DNA of 64,000 nt from Deltaproteobacteria bacterium (GTDB taxonomy: Bacteria; Myxococcota_A; Polyangia; Polyangiales; Houyiibacteriaceae), in contig JAEPMI010000014.1 in assembly GCA_017644045.1 (NCBI GenBank), positions 124,001 through 188,000 on the forward strand, in the 5' to 3' direction. Below, in pieces: positions 27,640 to 35,834 of this stretch (position 1 is the stretch's first letter; each line of letters opens with the position of its first letter). Both the position numbers and the translations under genes were made by a program. Under the pieces are notes generated by a model, which was not told the DNA's origin, did no database searches, and saw only the letters and a list, made by a program, of their open reading frames with translations.

Positions 27640-28036
27640 TCGTATGAGCTTTTAGAGAACTTTCAGTTGGTTCGCATGCCCCAAAGGAGGGAGAGCGTGT
27701 GCTCGCGCACCCCTACAAAGTCAGGCGTTGGCCCACCTTTGGGGACGGTGTGCTCCATGCGGTCACCAATATGGGTGAGGTCAAACGCAGGCCGAGAGTA
27801 GCCGTCGAAGTCATCGCCAAGGAGCACACGGAAACCCTTTCGCAAGTACCGTGCCGTTGCGAAAACGGCTCATTCTCGTTTCGAGAGTCGCGGATTGCCC
27901 CGGGGGGCGGGGAGATCAGGTCGCGGAATGTCGCGACGCTCACGGAATCCCGCGGGCGGATCCGCCCGCTGCCCGGATGTGGGTCGAACACTCACCTCTG
28001 GACCGGTGGGGGTCGGCGTGTCACAGCCCCGAACGG
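27640..28036. promoter_or_regulatory. Divergent promoter region with inverted repeats
   Basis: 397 bases between the leftward lipoprotein operon and ubiA-family gene, less GC-rich than the genes. It contains a perfect 9-base inverted repeat CCCCAAAGG (27679-27687) and CCTTTGGGG (27736-27744), a TCGCG/CGCGA pair (27921-27936), and an 18-base perfect palindrome GCGGGCGGATCCGCCCGC (27952-27969). Promoters for both directions should lie here, but no clear -35/-10 pair was recognised. A 60-codon leftward frame inside it is not convincing as a gene. Confidence 0.45.
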
Positions 28037-28903
28037 ATGCTTCCAGGCTTGCTGAAAGCGATGCGCCCACACCAGTGGGTCAAGAACCTCTTCGTCGTGG
28101 CGCCGCTGGTCTTCGCCAAGGGGCTCGGCGACGTCCACCTGATGGTGCGGTCCGCGATCGCCTTCGGCCTCTTCAGCTTCGCCGCGAGCGCGGTCTATCT
28201 GCTGAACGACCTCGCCGACGTGGAGGCCGACCGTGCTCATCCGGTGAAGAAGAATCGGCCGATCGCGAGCGGCGCGCTCCCGGAGCGCACGGCCCGGATC
28301 GCGACTGCGGTGCTCGCGTTGATCGCTTGTGGCGGCGCGCTCTTCCTCGGCTGGAAGGTCCTGGCGGCGATCGGCGCCTACCTGGTCTTGCAGATCGCCT
28401 ACACGTTCAAGCTCAAGCAGGTCCCCTACGTCGACGTGCTCTGCATCGCCGCCGGCTTCGAGCTCCGTGTGCTCTCCGGCACCTTCGCCCTCGACGTCCC
28501 GCCGACCGTCTACCTGCTGGTGGTCACCTTCCTGCTCAGCACCTTCCTCGGCTTCGGCAAGCGCATGCACGAGCTGCAGGCCAAGAGCGCGAAGAAGACC
28601 CGCAGCGTGCTCAGCAAGTACTCCGCGAAGACCCTGACGGTGCTGCTCCAGCTCACCGCGCTCGCGACCACCGGTACCTACGTCGTGTACACGCTCGACC
28701 CGCACACCCGAGCCTTCTTCGGCACCGACTACCTGGCGGCGACCATCGTCTTCACCGAGTTCGGCGTGATCCGCTTCATGGATCTGGTCCGGAACAAGTC
28801 GGACGCGGACAGCCCGACCGAGCAGATGCTGCGCGACTGGCCCTTCCTCACGAACCTGGTGCTCTGGGCCATCGCCGTGGTGGTGGTGATCTATGTTTCT
28901 TAG
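28037..28903 (+). CDS. UbiA-family prenyltransferase (DPPR synthase-like)
   Basis: 288 residues from the ATG at 28037; the frame is open further upstream but that part is not protein-like. The diagnostic motif N-D-L-A-D-V-E-A-D-R-x-H-P-x-K-x-x-R-P-I-A-S-G (residues about 55-77) matches 5-phosphoribosyl-1-pyrophosphate:decaprenyl-phosphate transferases such as mycobacterial Rv3806c, and the protein starts with R-P-H-Q-W-V-K-N as that family does. About eight or nine membrane helices follow. Family reaction: transfer of phosphoribose to a polyprenyl phosphate at the inner membrane. The arabinose-pathway partners are not in the window, so the acceptor is uncertain. A structured repeat element begins at the base after the stop. 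Confidence 0.85.
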   Translation: MLPGLLKAMRPHQWVKNLFVVAPLVFAKGLGDVHLMVRSAIAFGLFSFAASAVYLLNDLADVEADRAHPVKKNRPIASGALPERTARIATAVLALIACGGALFLGWKVLAAIGAYLVLQIAYTFKLKQVPYVDVLCIAAGFELRVLSGTFALDVPPTVYLLVVTFLLSTFLGFGKRMHELQAKSAKKTRSVLSKYSAKTLTVLLQLTALATTGTYVVYTLDPHTRAFFGTDYLAATIVFTEFGVIRFMDLVRNKSDADSPTEQMLRDWPFLTNLVLWAIAVVVVIYVS

Positions 28904-29016
28904 GGGTCTTTTGAAAAAGACCCGGCTCGTCGGGAGTGAATCCCTCCTCGCCTGCCCAAAAAGCTGAAGGTCTCGCGCCGTCGGCGCTCGGTGCGTCCTC
29001 GCGTTGCTCGTCCTCC
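28904..29016 (+). repeat. Structured dispersed element, copy A
   Basis: 113 bases directly after the ubiA-family stop. Parts in order: hairpin P1 (GGGTCTT/AAGACCC, loop TTGAAA), linker, hairpin P2 (GGGA/TCCC, loop GTGAA), a linker with CCCAAAAA and CTGAAGGTCTCGC, hairpin P3 (GCGCC/GGCGC, loop GTC), then CTCGGTGCGTCCTCGCG. The reverse complement of 60747-60868 has the same order, loops and linkers but different stem bases that still pair. No T run follows P1, so this is not an ordinary terminator. It also accounts for most of the gap before the SIR2 gene. Confidence 0.8.
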
Positions 29017-29092
29017 GTGGGTGAGTCCGCTCGTGACCTGGTCCGTCCACCAAAGCCCGCCGACGATCACAGGGCTGTGGTAACTCGGTGTC

Positions 29093-30865
29093 GTGGCCAA
29101 GCTCCTCGCACTCGAGACCGCTGCCGCACGGATTCGCGAGACCGTGCGAGAGGCGCGCAAGCCCCGTGGTGGCGCGGGGAGCGCGCCCTACTTCTTCGTG
29201 TGCGGCGCCGGCATCTCGGTGCCTTCGGTCCCGCTCTCGTGGGCCATCCAGAAGGAGTGCCGCGACCGCGCGGAGAGCCTCGGGCTCGCGTCGGGCAAGC
29301 CCCCGAGCGACGCGGCCGGACAGTACTCGTTCTGGCTCGAGCAGGCCTATCCGGACGCCGACCAACGGCGCGCCTACTTCCGCGACAAGATCCTCGGCCG
29401 GCCGCTCACCGACGCCAACCTGCGCCTGGCTCACCTGCTCGCCGCCGGCGCGGTGACCCGCTGTCTGGTCACCCCGAACTTCGACGACTTCGCCAGCCGT
29501 GCGCTCGGTCTCTTCGGCTACCCGCACGTGGTCTGCGACCACCCCGCGACCACCGCCCGCATCGACCTCGACGGCGACGACCCGCAGGTCATTCACGTCC
29601 ACGGGACCTACTGGTTCTACGACCTCATCAACACCGACGACGAGATCGACGGACGCGCCAAGGGCATGCGCGGCGGACCAGGCATGGGCGAGCTGCTCGG
29701 CGAGCTCCTCACCCGGCGTGTTCCGCTCGTGGTCGGGTACGCTGGCTGGGAGGGCGACGTGATCATGAGCGCGCTGAAGCGCCGCCTGAAGAGCCCGCTG
29801 CGAAACCAGCTCTACTGGTTCTGCTTCTCCCGCGAGTCGGTGGACGCGCTGCCGGCGTGGCTCCGCGACCACCCGAACGCTTGCTTCGTCGTGCCCGAGG
29901 CCGGCGACCGGCAGCCGGCCGAGCAGGTCTTCGATGCGCTGCTCGGCGTGATGCGGGTCGAGGCGCCGGCCCTCACGCGAGACCCGCTCGGCTTCTTCGC
30001 GACCCGCCTCCGGCAGAGCGCTCCCGAGCGGGCGCCGGGATCGCCGGACCCCTACTTCTTCGACGAGGTCGTCGCGCGGGTCGAACGGGCCGCTGCGCTC
30101 GTGGGTGCGCAGCGCACCAGCGACGCGCGCGCTCGGATCGAGTCGGTGCGCGACGCGGTCCGCCGGGGTCGCTACGACCTGGCGGCGCGTCGCGCCAAGG
30201 CGCTCGAGCTGCGCGGCCTCGAGCGCGGTCGGGTGGAGGAGCTCCTCGACGCGCTCTGGCCGGCGTGCGCCAACGCAGGTGTCGACCCGAAGGAAGACGC
30301 CCGGGTGTACGAGGCCTTCCTACAGGTGGTCGACGCCCGACCCACCGCGCGCGTGCGCCGCGGCCGCCTCGCGAGCGTGCTCATCGGTCGGGTCGCGGCG
30401 TTCCATCGAGCGGGACATCCACGAAAGGCGAGTCGCGCGCTCGAGGACGCCCGAACGCGGCTCGCGGCCGACCTGGCCGAGATGCCCCGCGCGCGGCAGC
30501 GTCTCCTGCTCTTCGAAGGTCGAATCCACGCCAAGGCCGGGCGCGAGGACCGGGCGCTCGAGGCCTTCGAGGCGATCCGCTCCGAATTCGGGCGCTCTCG
30601 CGACCGGCGCATCCGAGAGGGAGTGATCCGCGCGGGGGTGGAAGCCGCCGAGATCCTGCTCGCGGCGGGCCGGGTGGAAGACGCCCGGCGGCAGCTGGCT
30701 CCGTACGTGACGGACGGCGCGGTCGTCTCCGCGTTGCGGAGGGTCACGGCGGATGCGCTGCTCGTCGCGGCGCGCGCGGAGGAGTCGCTCGGCGAGGCGG
30801 TGGGCGCTCAGCGCCTGCGCGACCGGGCGATCGGCCTCGGCGCCGCCCGACCTGCGAAGTCGTGA
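29093..30865 (+). CDS. SIR2-domain protein with helical C-terminal half
   Basis: 590 residues. Residues about 30-290 form a SIR2 (sirtuin-fold) domain: G-A-G-I-S (38-42), T-P-N129-F-D131 (catalytic Asn and Asp) and H-V-H170-G-T (catalytic His), so the NAD-hydrolysing residues of defence-type SIR2 proteins are kept. The zinc-binding Cys of true deacetylases are absent. Residues about 345-590 are Ala/Arg-rich helices of TPR-like character. Such stand-alone SIR2 NADases (ThsA, DSR families) kill infected cells by depleting NAD. No ThsB, HerA, Argonaute or other partner is adjacent. GTG start. Defence is an inference. Confidence 0.75.
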   Translation: MAKLLALETAAARIRETVREARKPRGGAGSAPYFFVCGAGISVPSVPLSWAIQKECRDRAESLGLASGKPPSDAAGQYSFWLEQAYPDADQRRAYFRDKILGRPLTDANLRLAHLLAAGAVTRCLVTPNFDDFASRALGLFGYPHVVCDHPATTARIDLDGDDPQVIHVHGTYWFYDLINTDDEIDGRAKGMRGGPGMGELLGELLTRRVPLVVGYAGWEGDVIMSALKRRLKSPLRNQLYWFCFSRESVDALPAWLRDHPNACFVVPEAGDRQPAEQVFDALLGVMRVEAPALTRDPLGFFATRLRQSAPERAPGSPDPYFFDEVVARVERAAALVGAQRTSDARARIESVRDAVRRGRYDLAARRAKALELRGLERGRVEELLDALWPACANAGVDPKEDARVYEAFLQVVDARPTARVRRGRLASVLIGRVAAFHRAGHPRKASRALEDARTRLAADLAEMPRARQRLLLFEGRIHAKAGREDRALEAFEAIRSEFGRSRDRRIREGVIRAGVEAAEILLAAGRVEDARRQLAPYVTDGAVVSALRRVTADALLVAARAEESLGEAVGAQRLRDRAIGLGAARPAKS

Positions 30866-30916
30866 TCCAGACGAACAGTGTTCGCACCTGGGCCCGCCAC
30901 GAGCTACCGTCTAACC

Positions 30917-32269
30917 GTGGTGAGGAGACTCGGCTGGTTCGCGTTGGCGGCTTTCTGCGCCTGCGCCGTCGATCCGGGAGGGTTGCCTCCCGAGGACGGC
31001 GGGATGGAGTGCACCGGCAACACGGCGTGCGACGATTCGATCGATTGCACCGAGGATCTCTGCGTCGAGGGGAGCTGCTCGAGCTCCGCCGTCGATGCTC
31101 GCTGCGCTGGCGGGGAGGTGTGCGTCGAAGGGGTCGGCTGCCGCCCCCTCGGGACCTGCGACCCCACCGAGTGCGCCGAGGCGCTGCGCGACCCCAGCAG
31201 CTGCGAGGTCGGGGCCTGCACCGCCGACGAGGGCACCTGCGTCGGCGAGTCCACCTGCGCCGCCGGCGAGAGCTGCTGCGGCGACGGTAGCTGCCGCGAT
31301 TGCGACGATGGGAACCCTTGCACCGAGGACCTCTGCGAGGACTCCGGATGCGTCTCGGTCCCCCTGAGCGACACCTCGTGCGACGACGGCGACTTCTGCA
31401 ACGGAGTCGACGTGTGCGATGCGGGGGTCTGTGCTCATGCCGGGAACCCCTGCGAGTCGCCCACGATCTGCGACGGGGGCCGGTGCGTCGGCTGTGTCGA
31501 CGAGAACGACTGCCCCGCCCCGGTGATGCCGCCCTTCGGCGCGTGTGAGTCGGCGGACACCTGCAGCCTCGCCGGGACCCAGACGCGCATGGTCACCACC
31601 TTCGCCTGCGTCAGCAACGAGTGCGTCGGCACGATGACTCCGGAGGAGCAGCCCTGCACCCGAGAGACCGACGGTGACTCGTGCGGCCTGACCATGGCGA
31701 CCGGCTGGAGCGTGTGCAGCGACTACACCGACACCTGCGACGAGGTGGGAACGCAGAGTCAGATGGTCATGGCCCGGGAGTGCGTCAGCGGCGCCTGTGA
31801 AGACGTGATGCGGACCAACATGCGCGACTGCATGCGGGACACGGACGGGACGAGCTGCGCGGGGATGGAAGTCACCGTGGGTGATTGCGAGCCCGCCCCG
31901 TCTGGAACGCCGTGCTCGTCGGCCGGCGAGCGCCGGGTGACCACCACTACCTTCGCCTGCGCCGATGGGGCATGCGCGATGAACCCCGTCGACTCCACCG
32001 AAGCGTGCACTCGTGACACCGATGGCGAGCTCTGCGACCCGTCCAACCTCTGCGCCGGTCTCTGCGACGACGGGACCTGCGACACGGCGGCCACCGAAGG
32101 CGACAGCTGCGACGACGGCCTCGGCTGCACCAACGGGGACACCTGCAACTCCGGCGCCTGCGAGGGCAGCGACGGCTGCCGCGCGATCGACGGCGACTGC
32201 GGCATCTGCTTCAGCGCCTGCGACTGCCGCCCCAACAGCGGCGGCGGCGGCTCCTGCCGCTGCATCTGA
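30917..32269 (+). CDS. Cys-rich secreted protein
   Basis: About 450 residues from the paired GTG codons at 30917/30920. The N-terminus R-R-L-G-W-F-A-L-A-A-F-C-A-C is signal-peptide-like; the lipobox is atypical (F-C-A-C), so lipidation is possible but unsure. The mature part holds over 60 Cys in short disulphide-rich units such as C-D-D-G-x-x-C-T/N and C-T-E-D-L-C, a style seen in large surface proteins of myxobacteria. Two or three longer internal repeats of about 60 residues (each with Q-x-x-M-V, A-x-E/F-C-V-S and C-T/M-R-D/E-T-D-G) lie at 215-410. It ends S-G-G-G-G-S-C-R-C-I. Function unknown. Confidence 0.7.
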   Translation: MVRRLGWFALAAFCACAVDPGGLPPEDGGMECTGNTACDDSIDCTEDLCVEGSCSSSAVDARCAGGEVCVEGVGCRPLGTCDPTECAEALRDPSSCEVGACTADEGTCVGESTCAAGESCCGDGSCRDCDDGNPCTEDLCEDSGCVSVPLSDTSCDDGDFCNGVDVCDAGVCAHAGNPCESPTICDGGRCVGCVDENDCPAPVMPPFGACESADTCSLAGTQTRMVTTFACVSNECVGTMTPEEQPCTRETDGDSCGLTMATGWSVCSDYTDTCDEVGTQSQMVMARECVSGACEDVMRTNMRDCMRDTDGTSCAGMEVTVGDCEPAPSGTPCSSAGERRVTTTTFACADGACAMNPVDSTEACTRDTDGELCDPSNLCAGLCDDGTCDTAATEGDSCDDGLGCTNGDTCNSGACEGSDGCRAIDGDCGICFSACDCRPNSGGGGSCRCI

Positions 32270-32271
32270 GC

Positions 32272-32314
32272 GCGCCGAAGGCGCCCCGTGCCCGTGCCCA
32301 TGCCCGTGCCCGAG
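32272..32314. repeat. Hairpin and CCCGTG hexamer run between convergent genes
   Basis: GCGCC-GAA-GGCGC (32272-32284) lies 3 bases after the stop of the Cys-rich gene and is followed by five near-identical hexamers CCCGTG, CCCGTG, CCCATG, CCCGTG, CCCGAG (32285-32314). The hairpin could help end transcription; the hexamers are a short tandem repeat. The region lies between two genes that converge. Confidence 0.5.
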
Positions 32315-32337
32315 CGACACCGGCCGAGCCGAGACCG

Positions 32338-33714
32338 TTAGCCGATCTCCCGACGCGGAAGCTCCACCGTCACCGTCAGCCCGTGGTCGCTCTCGAGCTC
32401 CAGCGTCCCGTCGTGCTGGTGCACCAAGGTCCGCGCGATCGTCAGACCGAGCCCGGAGCCTTCGGCCTTCGTCGTCACGCCGGGTTCCAGCACCCGCTCG
32501 CCGATGGCGGGGTCGATGCCCGGCCCCGAGTCCCGAACCGCGATCCGCACCCGATCGCGAGTGCCCGTGACCTCGATCGCCACGGTGCCTCGGCGCGGGC
32601 TCGCCTCCAGCGCGTTCTGTACGAGGTTCACCAGCACGGTGCGGATCTTCCGTTTGTCGACCGCGGCCTCGGTCGCGCCGCGGCAGGTCAGCTCGATCGA
32701 GAGCCCGCGCTCCGCACACGCGCCCTCGTAGAGCGCGACGATCTCCCGGAGCAGCACTTCGAGGTCGTGCGTCTTCCGGTCCACCGGGCTCACCGGTCTG
32801 GAGAAGTCGAGGAGCTCCGCGACCACCTTCCGCATGCGGTCGACCTCGGTCCGCAGGATCCGGACGTGGTCCCGCGCCTTCTCCCGGCTGCCGCCGTCGC
32901 CGAGCTCTCGCTCGAGGAGCGCGCCGAGCCCGACCATGCTGGCCAGGGGGTTCTTGAGGTCGTGGGCGAGCTCGCCCGTGAGCGCTTCGAGCTCCGACCG
33001 CTGCGTTCGGTGCAGCTCGAACTCGCGCTCGCGAGCCGCCGAAAGATCGTTGTAGGCCCGCGTGATCACCAGCCGGAGCTTTCGGCCCCCCTGGGGTCCG
33101 CCGAACGCCATGACGCCGAGGACGGCGGCGACGACCCACGGCCCCTGTCCCCGGCCGAGCACCACCCAGCCCTCGAGGTACTGGGGCACGAAGCCCGCGA
33201 GCAGGTCGTGCACGTGAATCCAAGCGAGCGCGAAGAGCCACGGGATGTGGAAGAGCAGCGGCACCCAGCGGCTGAAGGTGGGCGGGCCGAAGAGACCGGC
33301 CACCACGGTGAAGACGATCACGCCCGGCATCAGCGGTGAGATCAGCCCACCTGTCCCGGTGACCACGACCGCCTGCGCGACCATGAGCGCGAAGAGGTTC
33401 GCCGGCACGCCGAGCGCGAGCGCCCCGGTGCGCAGGTAGTGCCGATGCTCCGCGATCGAGAGCAGCAGCACCATCATCATCGCGCCGATCAGGCTGGTCG
33501 TTCGCCAGAGCGGCCCCTCTAGCGCGGCGAGCAGGGCGACCACCGCGACGAAGGGCGCGACGTAGACGCGGACCCGGATGAAGAGGTCGACGAAGCGATC
33601 TCGCGTCGCCCGCTCGACTTCCCCGGCAGGGATGCTCGGCCCCTCCATGGCGAAGAGAGTAGGAGCGATGCGTCGGAGGAGGCCAGCCATGTGAGCTCTC
33701 GCTTCACGATCCAT
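32338..33714 (-). CDS. Membrane sensor histidine kinase
   Basis: 458 residues. Residues about 45-210 contain five or six membrane helices with short loops and no periplasmic sensor domain, so the signal is probably in or near the membrane. HisKA with H251 in L-A-H-D-L-K-N-P-L, HATPase with N-L-V-Q-N-A, D-S-G-P-G-I-D and G-S-G-L-G-L. The Met at residue 9 is a possible alternative start (GAGAG upstream at better spacing). It is divergent from the HlyD exporter operon, 153 bases apart, and an NtrC-type regulator ends that block; the two may form a two-component pair of the NtrB/NtrC kind. Confidence 0.88.
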   Translation of the reverse strand: MDREARAHMAGLLRRIAPTLFAMEGPSIPAGEVERATRDRFVDLFIRVRVYVAPFVAVVALLAALEGPLWRTTSLIGAMMMVLLLSIAEHRHYLRTGALALGVPANLFALMVAQAVVVTGTGGLISPLMPGVIVFTVVAGLFGPPTFSRWVPLLFHIPWLFALAWIHVHDLLAGFVPQYLEGWVVLGRGQGPWVVAAVLGVMAFGGPQGGRKLRLVITRAYNDLSAAREREFELHRTQRSELEALTGELAHDLKNPLASMVGLGALLERELGDGGSREKARDHVRILRTEVDRMRKVVAELLDFSRPVSPVDRKTHDLEVLLREIVALYEGACAERGLSIELTCRGATEAAVDKRKIRTVLVNLVQNALEASPRRGTVAIEVTGTRDRVRIAVRDSGPGIDPAIGERVLEPGVTTKAEGSGLGLTIARTLVHQHDGTLELESDHGLTVTVELPRREIG

Positions 33715-33867
33715 GCCTCCGCGTCACCTCGCTGATCTCGCGGGCGTGCCCCGCCCGGTGTCCGGAGGTCCAGACACCCCGTCCGAGCTCCCGAACGCTT
33801 GGAGCCCTCGAGACCCGTCGTGTACGGGCGATCGTGGTCGGCACGGCGCTTGAAGAGAGGGACGGCG

Positions 33868-34899
33868 ATGTCACGGATCGCTCCGAAGGTCGCGGCCCTT
33901 CTCCTCCTCGCGGGAGGTGCGGTCGCTGCGTATGGGTTCTGGCCGCGCGCCACCACCGACGCCGACGCGTTCAGCTCCAGCGTCGTCGAGGCGACCGAGG
34001 TGGACCTCGCGTCGCGCATCGGCGGTCGCCTGCTCACGCTCTCGGTGAGCGAAGGCGACGCGGTGGAGGCCGACAGCGTTCTCGCGACCCTCGATTGCGG
34101 CCCGCTCGAGAGCGCGCGCGAGGAGCTGGTGGCGCAGCTCGAGCGCGCTCGCGCGGAAGCGCGGGCCGCGACCTCGCAGGTGCGCGGTGTGGGCGCCCAA
34201 CGGAACGGCACCACGACGCGGGTTCGTGCGGCCCGAGCGCGCGCCCGAGCCCTCGAGGCGCGGCGCGAGGCGGCCGAGCGATCGGCCCAGCGAGTCGAGC
34301 AGGTGGGCCGCTTCGCGACCGAGGCTCAGCGAGACGAGAGCCAGGTCGCGGTGGACGAGCTCTCGCTCCAGCTCCAGGCCGCCGAACGGGAGGCCGCGTC
34401 GCTGCAGGCGCAGGTGCGCGCGACCGGCGCCGAGGAAGACGCCGCCGAGGCTCGCGCCGAGGCCGCGAGCCACGGTGTCGCCGCCCTCGAGGCGAAGCTG
34501 CGCTCGCTCGAGCTCGACCTCGCCGAGTGCACGATTCGCGCGCCGCGCGCGGGCACCGTCGAGACGGTCTTCCTGGAAGGCGGCGAGCTCGTCCGCCCGG
34601 GCCAGCCGGTGCTCCGCATCCTCGACCGCGAGCGCCTCGAAGCCACCCTCTACGTCGGCGCCGACTCCCTCTCGTCGGTGAGCGCTGGCGCCGAAGTCGC
34701 GGTCCGTGCGGATCCCTTCGGCGACGAACGCTTCACCGGTCGCATCATCACCGTCGCCGTCGAGGCGCTCTACACCCCACGCAACGTCCAGACGCGCTCC
34801 GACCGCGACCGCCTCGTGTATCCGGTCGACGTCGCGCTCGACGATCCGAGCGGCCGGTTGCTCCCCGGGATGCCGATCGAGATCCGGCTCGACCGATGA
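33868..34899 (+). CDS. HlyD-family membrane fusion protein
   Basis: 343 residues. One N-terminal membrane helix (about 7-24), then a biotinyl-lipoyl-like half (V-D-L-A-S-R-I-G-G-R, V-S-E-G-D-A-V), a long Ala/Arg/Glu coiled coil (about 80-215), the second half motif (C-T-I-R-A-P-R-A-G-T-V) and a beta-barrel region. This is the periplasmic adaptor of a tripartite exporter. The ATG at 33868 has GAGAGG about 8 bases upstream; the longer frame from 33799 lacks support. First gene of a six-gene export operon; its stop overlaps the next start (ATGA). Confidence 0.92.
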   Translation: MSRIAPKVAALLLLAGGAVAAYGFWPRATTDADAFSSSVVEATEVDLASRIGGRLLTLSVSEGDAVEADSVLATLDCGPLESAREELVAQLERARAEARAATSQVRGVGAQRNGTTTRVRAARARARALEARREAAERSAQRVEQVGRFATEAQRDESQVAVDELSLQLQAAEREAASLQAQVRATGAEEDAAEARAEAASHGVAALEAKLRSLELDLAECTIRAPRAGTVETVFLEGGELVRPGQPVLRILDRERLEATLYVGADSLSSVSAGAEVAVRADPFGDERFTGRIITVAVEALYTPRNVQTRSDRDRLVYPVDVALDDPSGRLLPGMPIEIRLDR

Positions 34900-35834
34900 C
34901 CGAGCCGACCATCGCCACCCGCGACCTGCGCCGTCGCTACGGGGACGCCGAGGCGGTCGCGGGCATCGACCTGACCGTCGGTTCCGGTGAGCTCTTCGGG
35001 CTCGTCGGTCCGGACGGGGCCGGCAAGAGCACCATCGTCCGACTCCTCGCCGGGCTGCTCGGCCCGACCGGGGGAGAGGTCCGCGTCCTCGGCCGCGACC
35101 CACGCGACCGGGAGCTCCGACGTTCGATCGGCCTCGTTCCCCAGGAGCACGCACTCTACGGCGACCTCTCCATCGACGAGAACCTGACCTTCTTCGGTCG
35201 CCTCTTTGGGCTCGACCGCGCCACCTTCCGCGAGCGTCGCGAACGGCTGCTCGCCATCACCCGCCTCGCTCCCTTCACCGACCGACGCGCCAGCGCGCTC
35301 TCGGGCGGCATGTACAAGAAGCTCGCGCTCGCCTGCGCGCTGCTCCACCAGCCTCGGGTCCTGCTCCTCGACGAGCCGACCAACGGCGTCGACCCGGTGA
35401 GCCGGCGCCAGCTCTGGTCGCTCCTCGGTCACTTCCTGGACGGGGGCATGACCGTGCTCGTCACCACGCCCTACATGGACGAGGCCTCGCGCTGTGACCG
35501 CGTCGCGCTGGTGCACCAGGGTCGGCTCCTCTCGCTCGGGACCCCGGCATCGCTCGTCGACGAGATGCCCGAGCGGACCTTCCTCGTCGTGGGCGCGGAC
35601 CGGGACTGGCTGCACGAGGTGCTCGAGTCCACCGCCGGTGTCGTCGCGGCCTCGCCCGCCGGCGCCACCCTGCGCGCGGTCGTTCGGCCGGAAGCAGTCG
35701 AGGGGCTGGCCGGCCGCCTCGCGGTGCGAGGGGCGCGCCTGGAGCCGACCGCGCCGGACTTCGAGGACCTCTTCCTCGCTGCCGTCGCCGCCGCCGAGGC
35801 GGAGCTCGTCGAGCCGCGGAGGGTGAGCGCGTGA
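34896..35834 (+). CDS. ABC-2 exporter ATPase 1
   Basis: 312 residues. Walker A G-P-D-G-A-G-K-S-T, Q-loop P-Q-E-H, signature L-S-G-G-M, Walker B L-L-L-D-E-P-T and D-loop G-V-D, switch region T-T-P (the usual switch His is replaced: T-P-Y-M-D-E). Otherwise a complete, active-looking ATPase of the ABC-2 drug/antibiotic export class, with a small C-terminal domain. Starts inside the stop of the HlyD gene and its own stop overlaps the second ATPase (GTGA). Confidence 0.92.
   Translation: MTEPTIATRDLRRRYGDAEAVAGIDLTVGSGELFGLVGPDGAGKSTIVRLLAGLLGPTGGEVRVLGRDPRDRELRRSIGLVPQEHALYGDLSIDENLTFFGRLFGLDRATFRERRERLLAITRLAPFTDRRASALSGGMYKKLALACALLHQPRVLLLDEPTNGVDPVSRRQLWSLLGHFLDGGMTVLVTTPYMDEASRCDRVALVHQGRLLSLGTPASLVDEMPERTFLVVGADRDWLHEVLESTAGVVAASPAGATLRAVVRPEAVEGLAGRLAVRGARLEPTAPDFEDLFLAAVAAAEAELVEPRRVSA

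Noticed and set aside
27663-27845. 60-codon leftward open frame in the intergenic region
   Set aside because: No ribosome site, no recognisable protein features, and it overlaps the inverted repeats of a promoter region; likely chance.
28904-28923. Ordinary intrinsic terminator after the UbiA-family gene
   Set aside because: The stem is good but no T run follows, and the match to 60747-60868 shows that it is part of a larger element.
29093-30865. Complete Thoeris, SIR2-HerA or SIR2-Argonaute system
   Set aside because: No TIR, HerA or Argonaute gene lies within 10 kb on either side; only the SIR2 protein is present.
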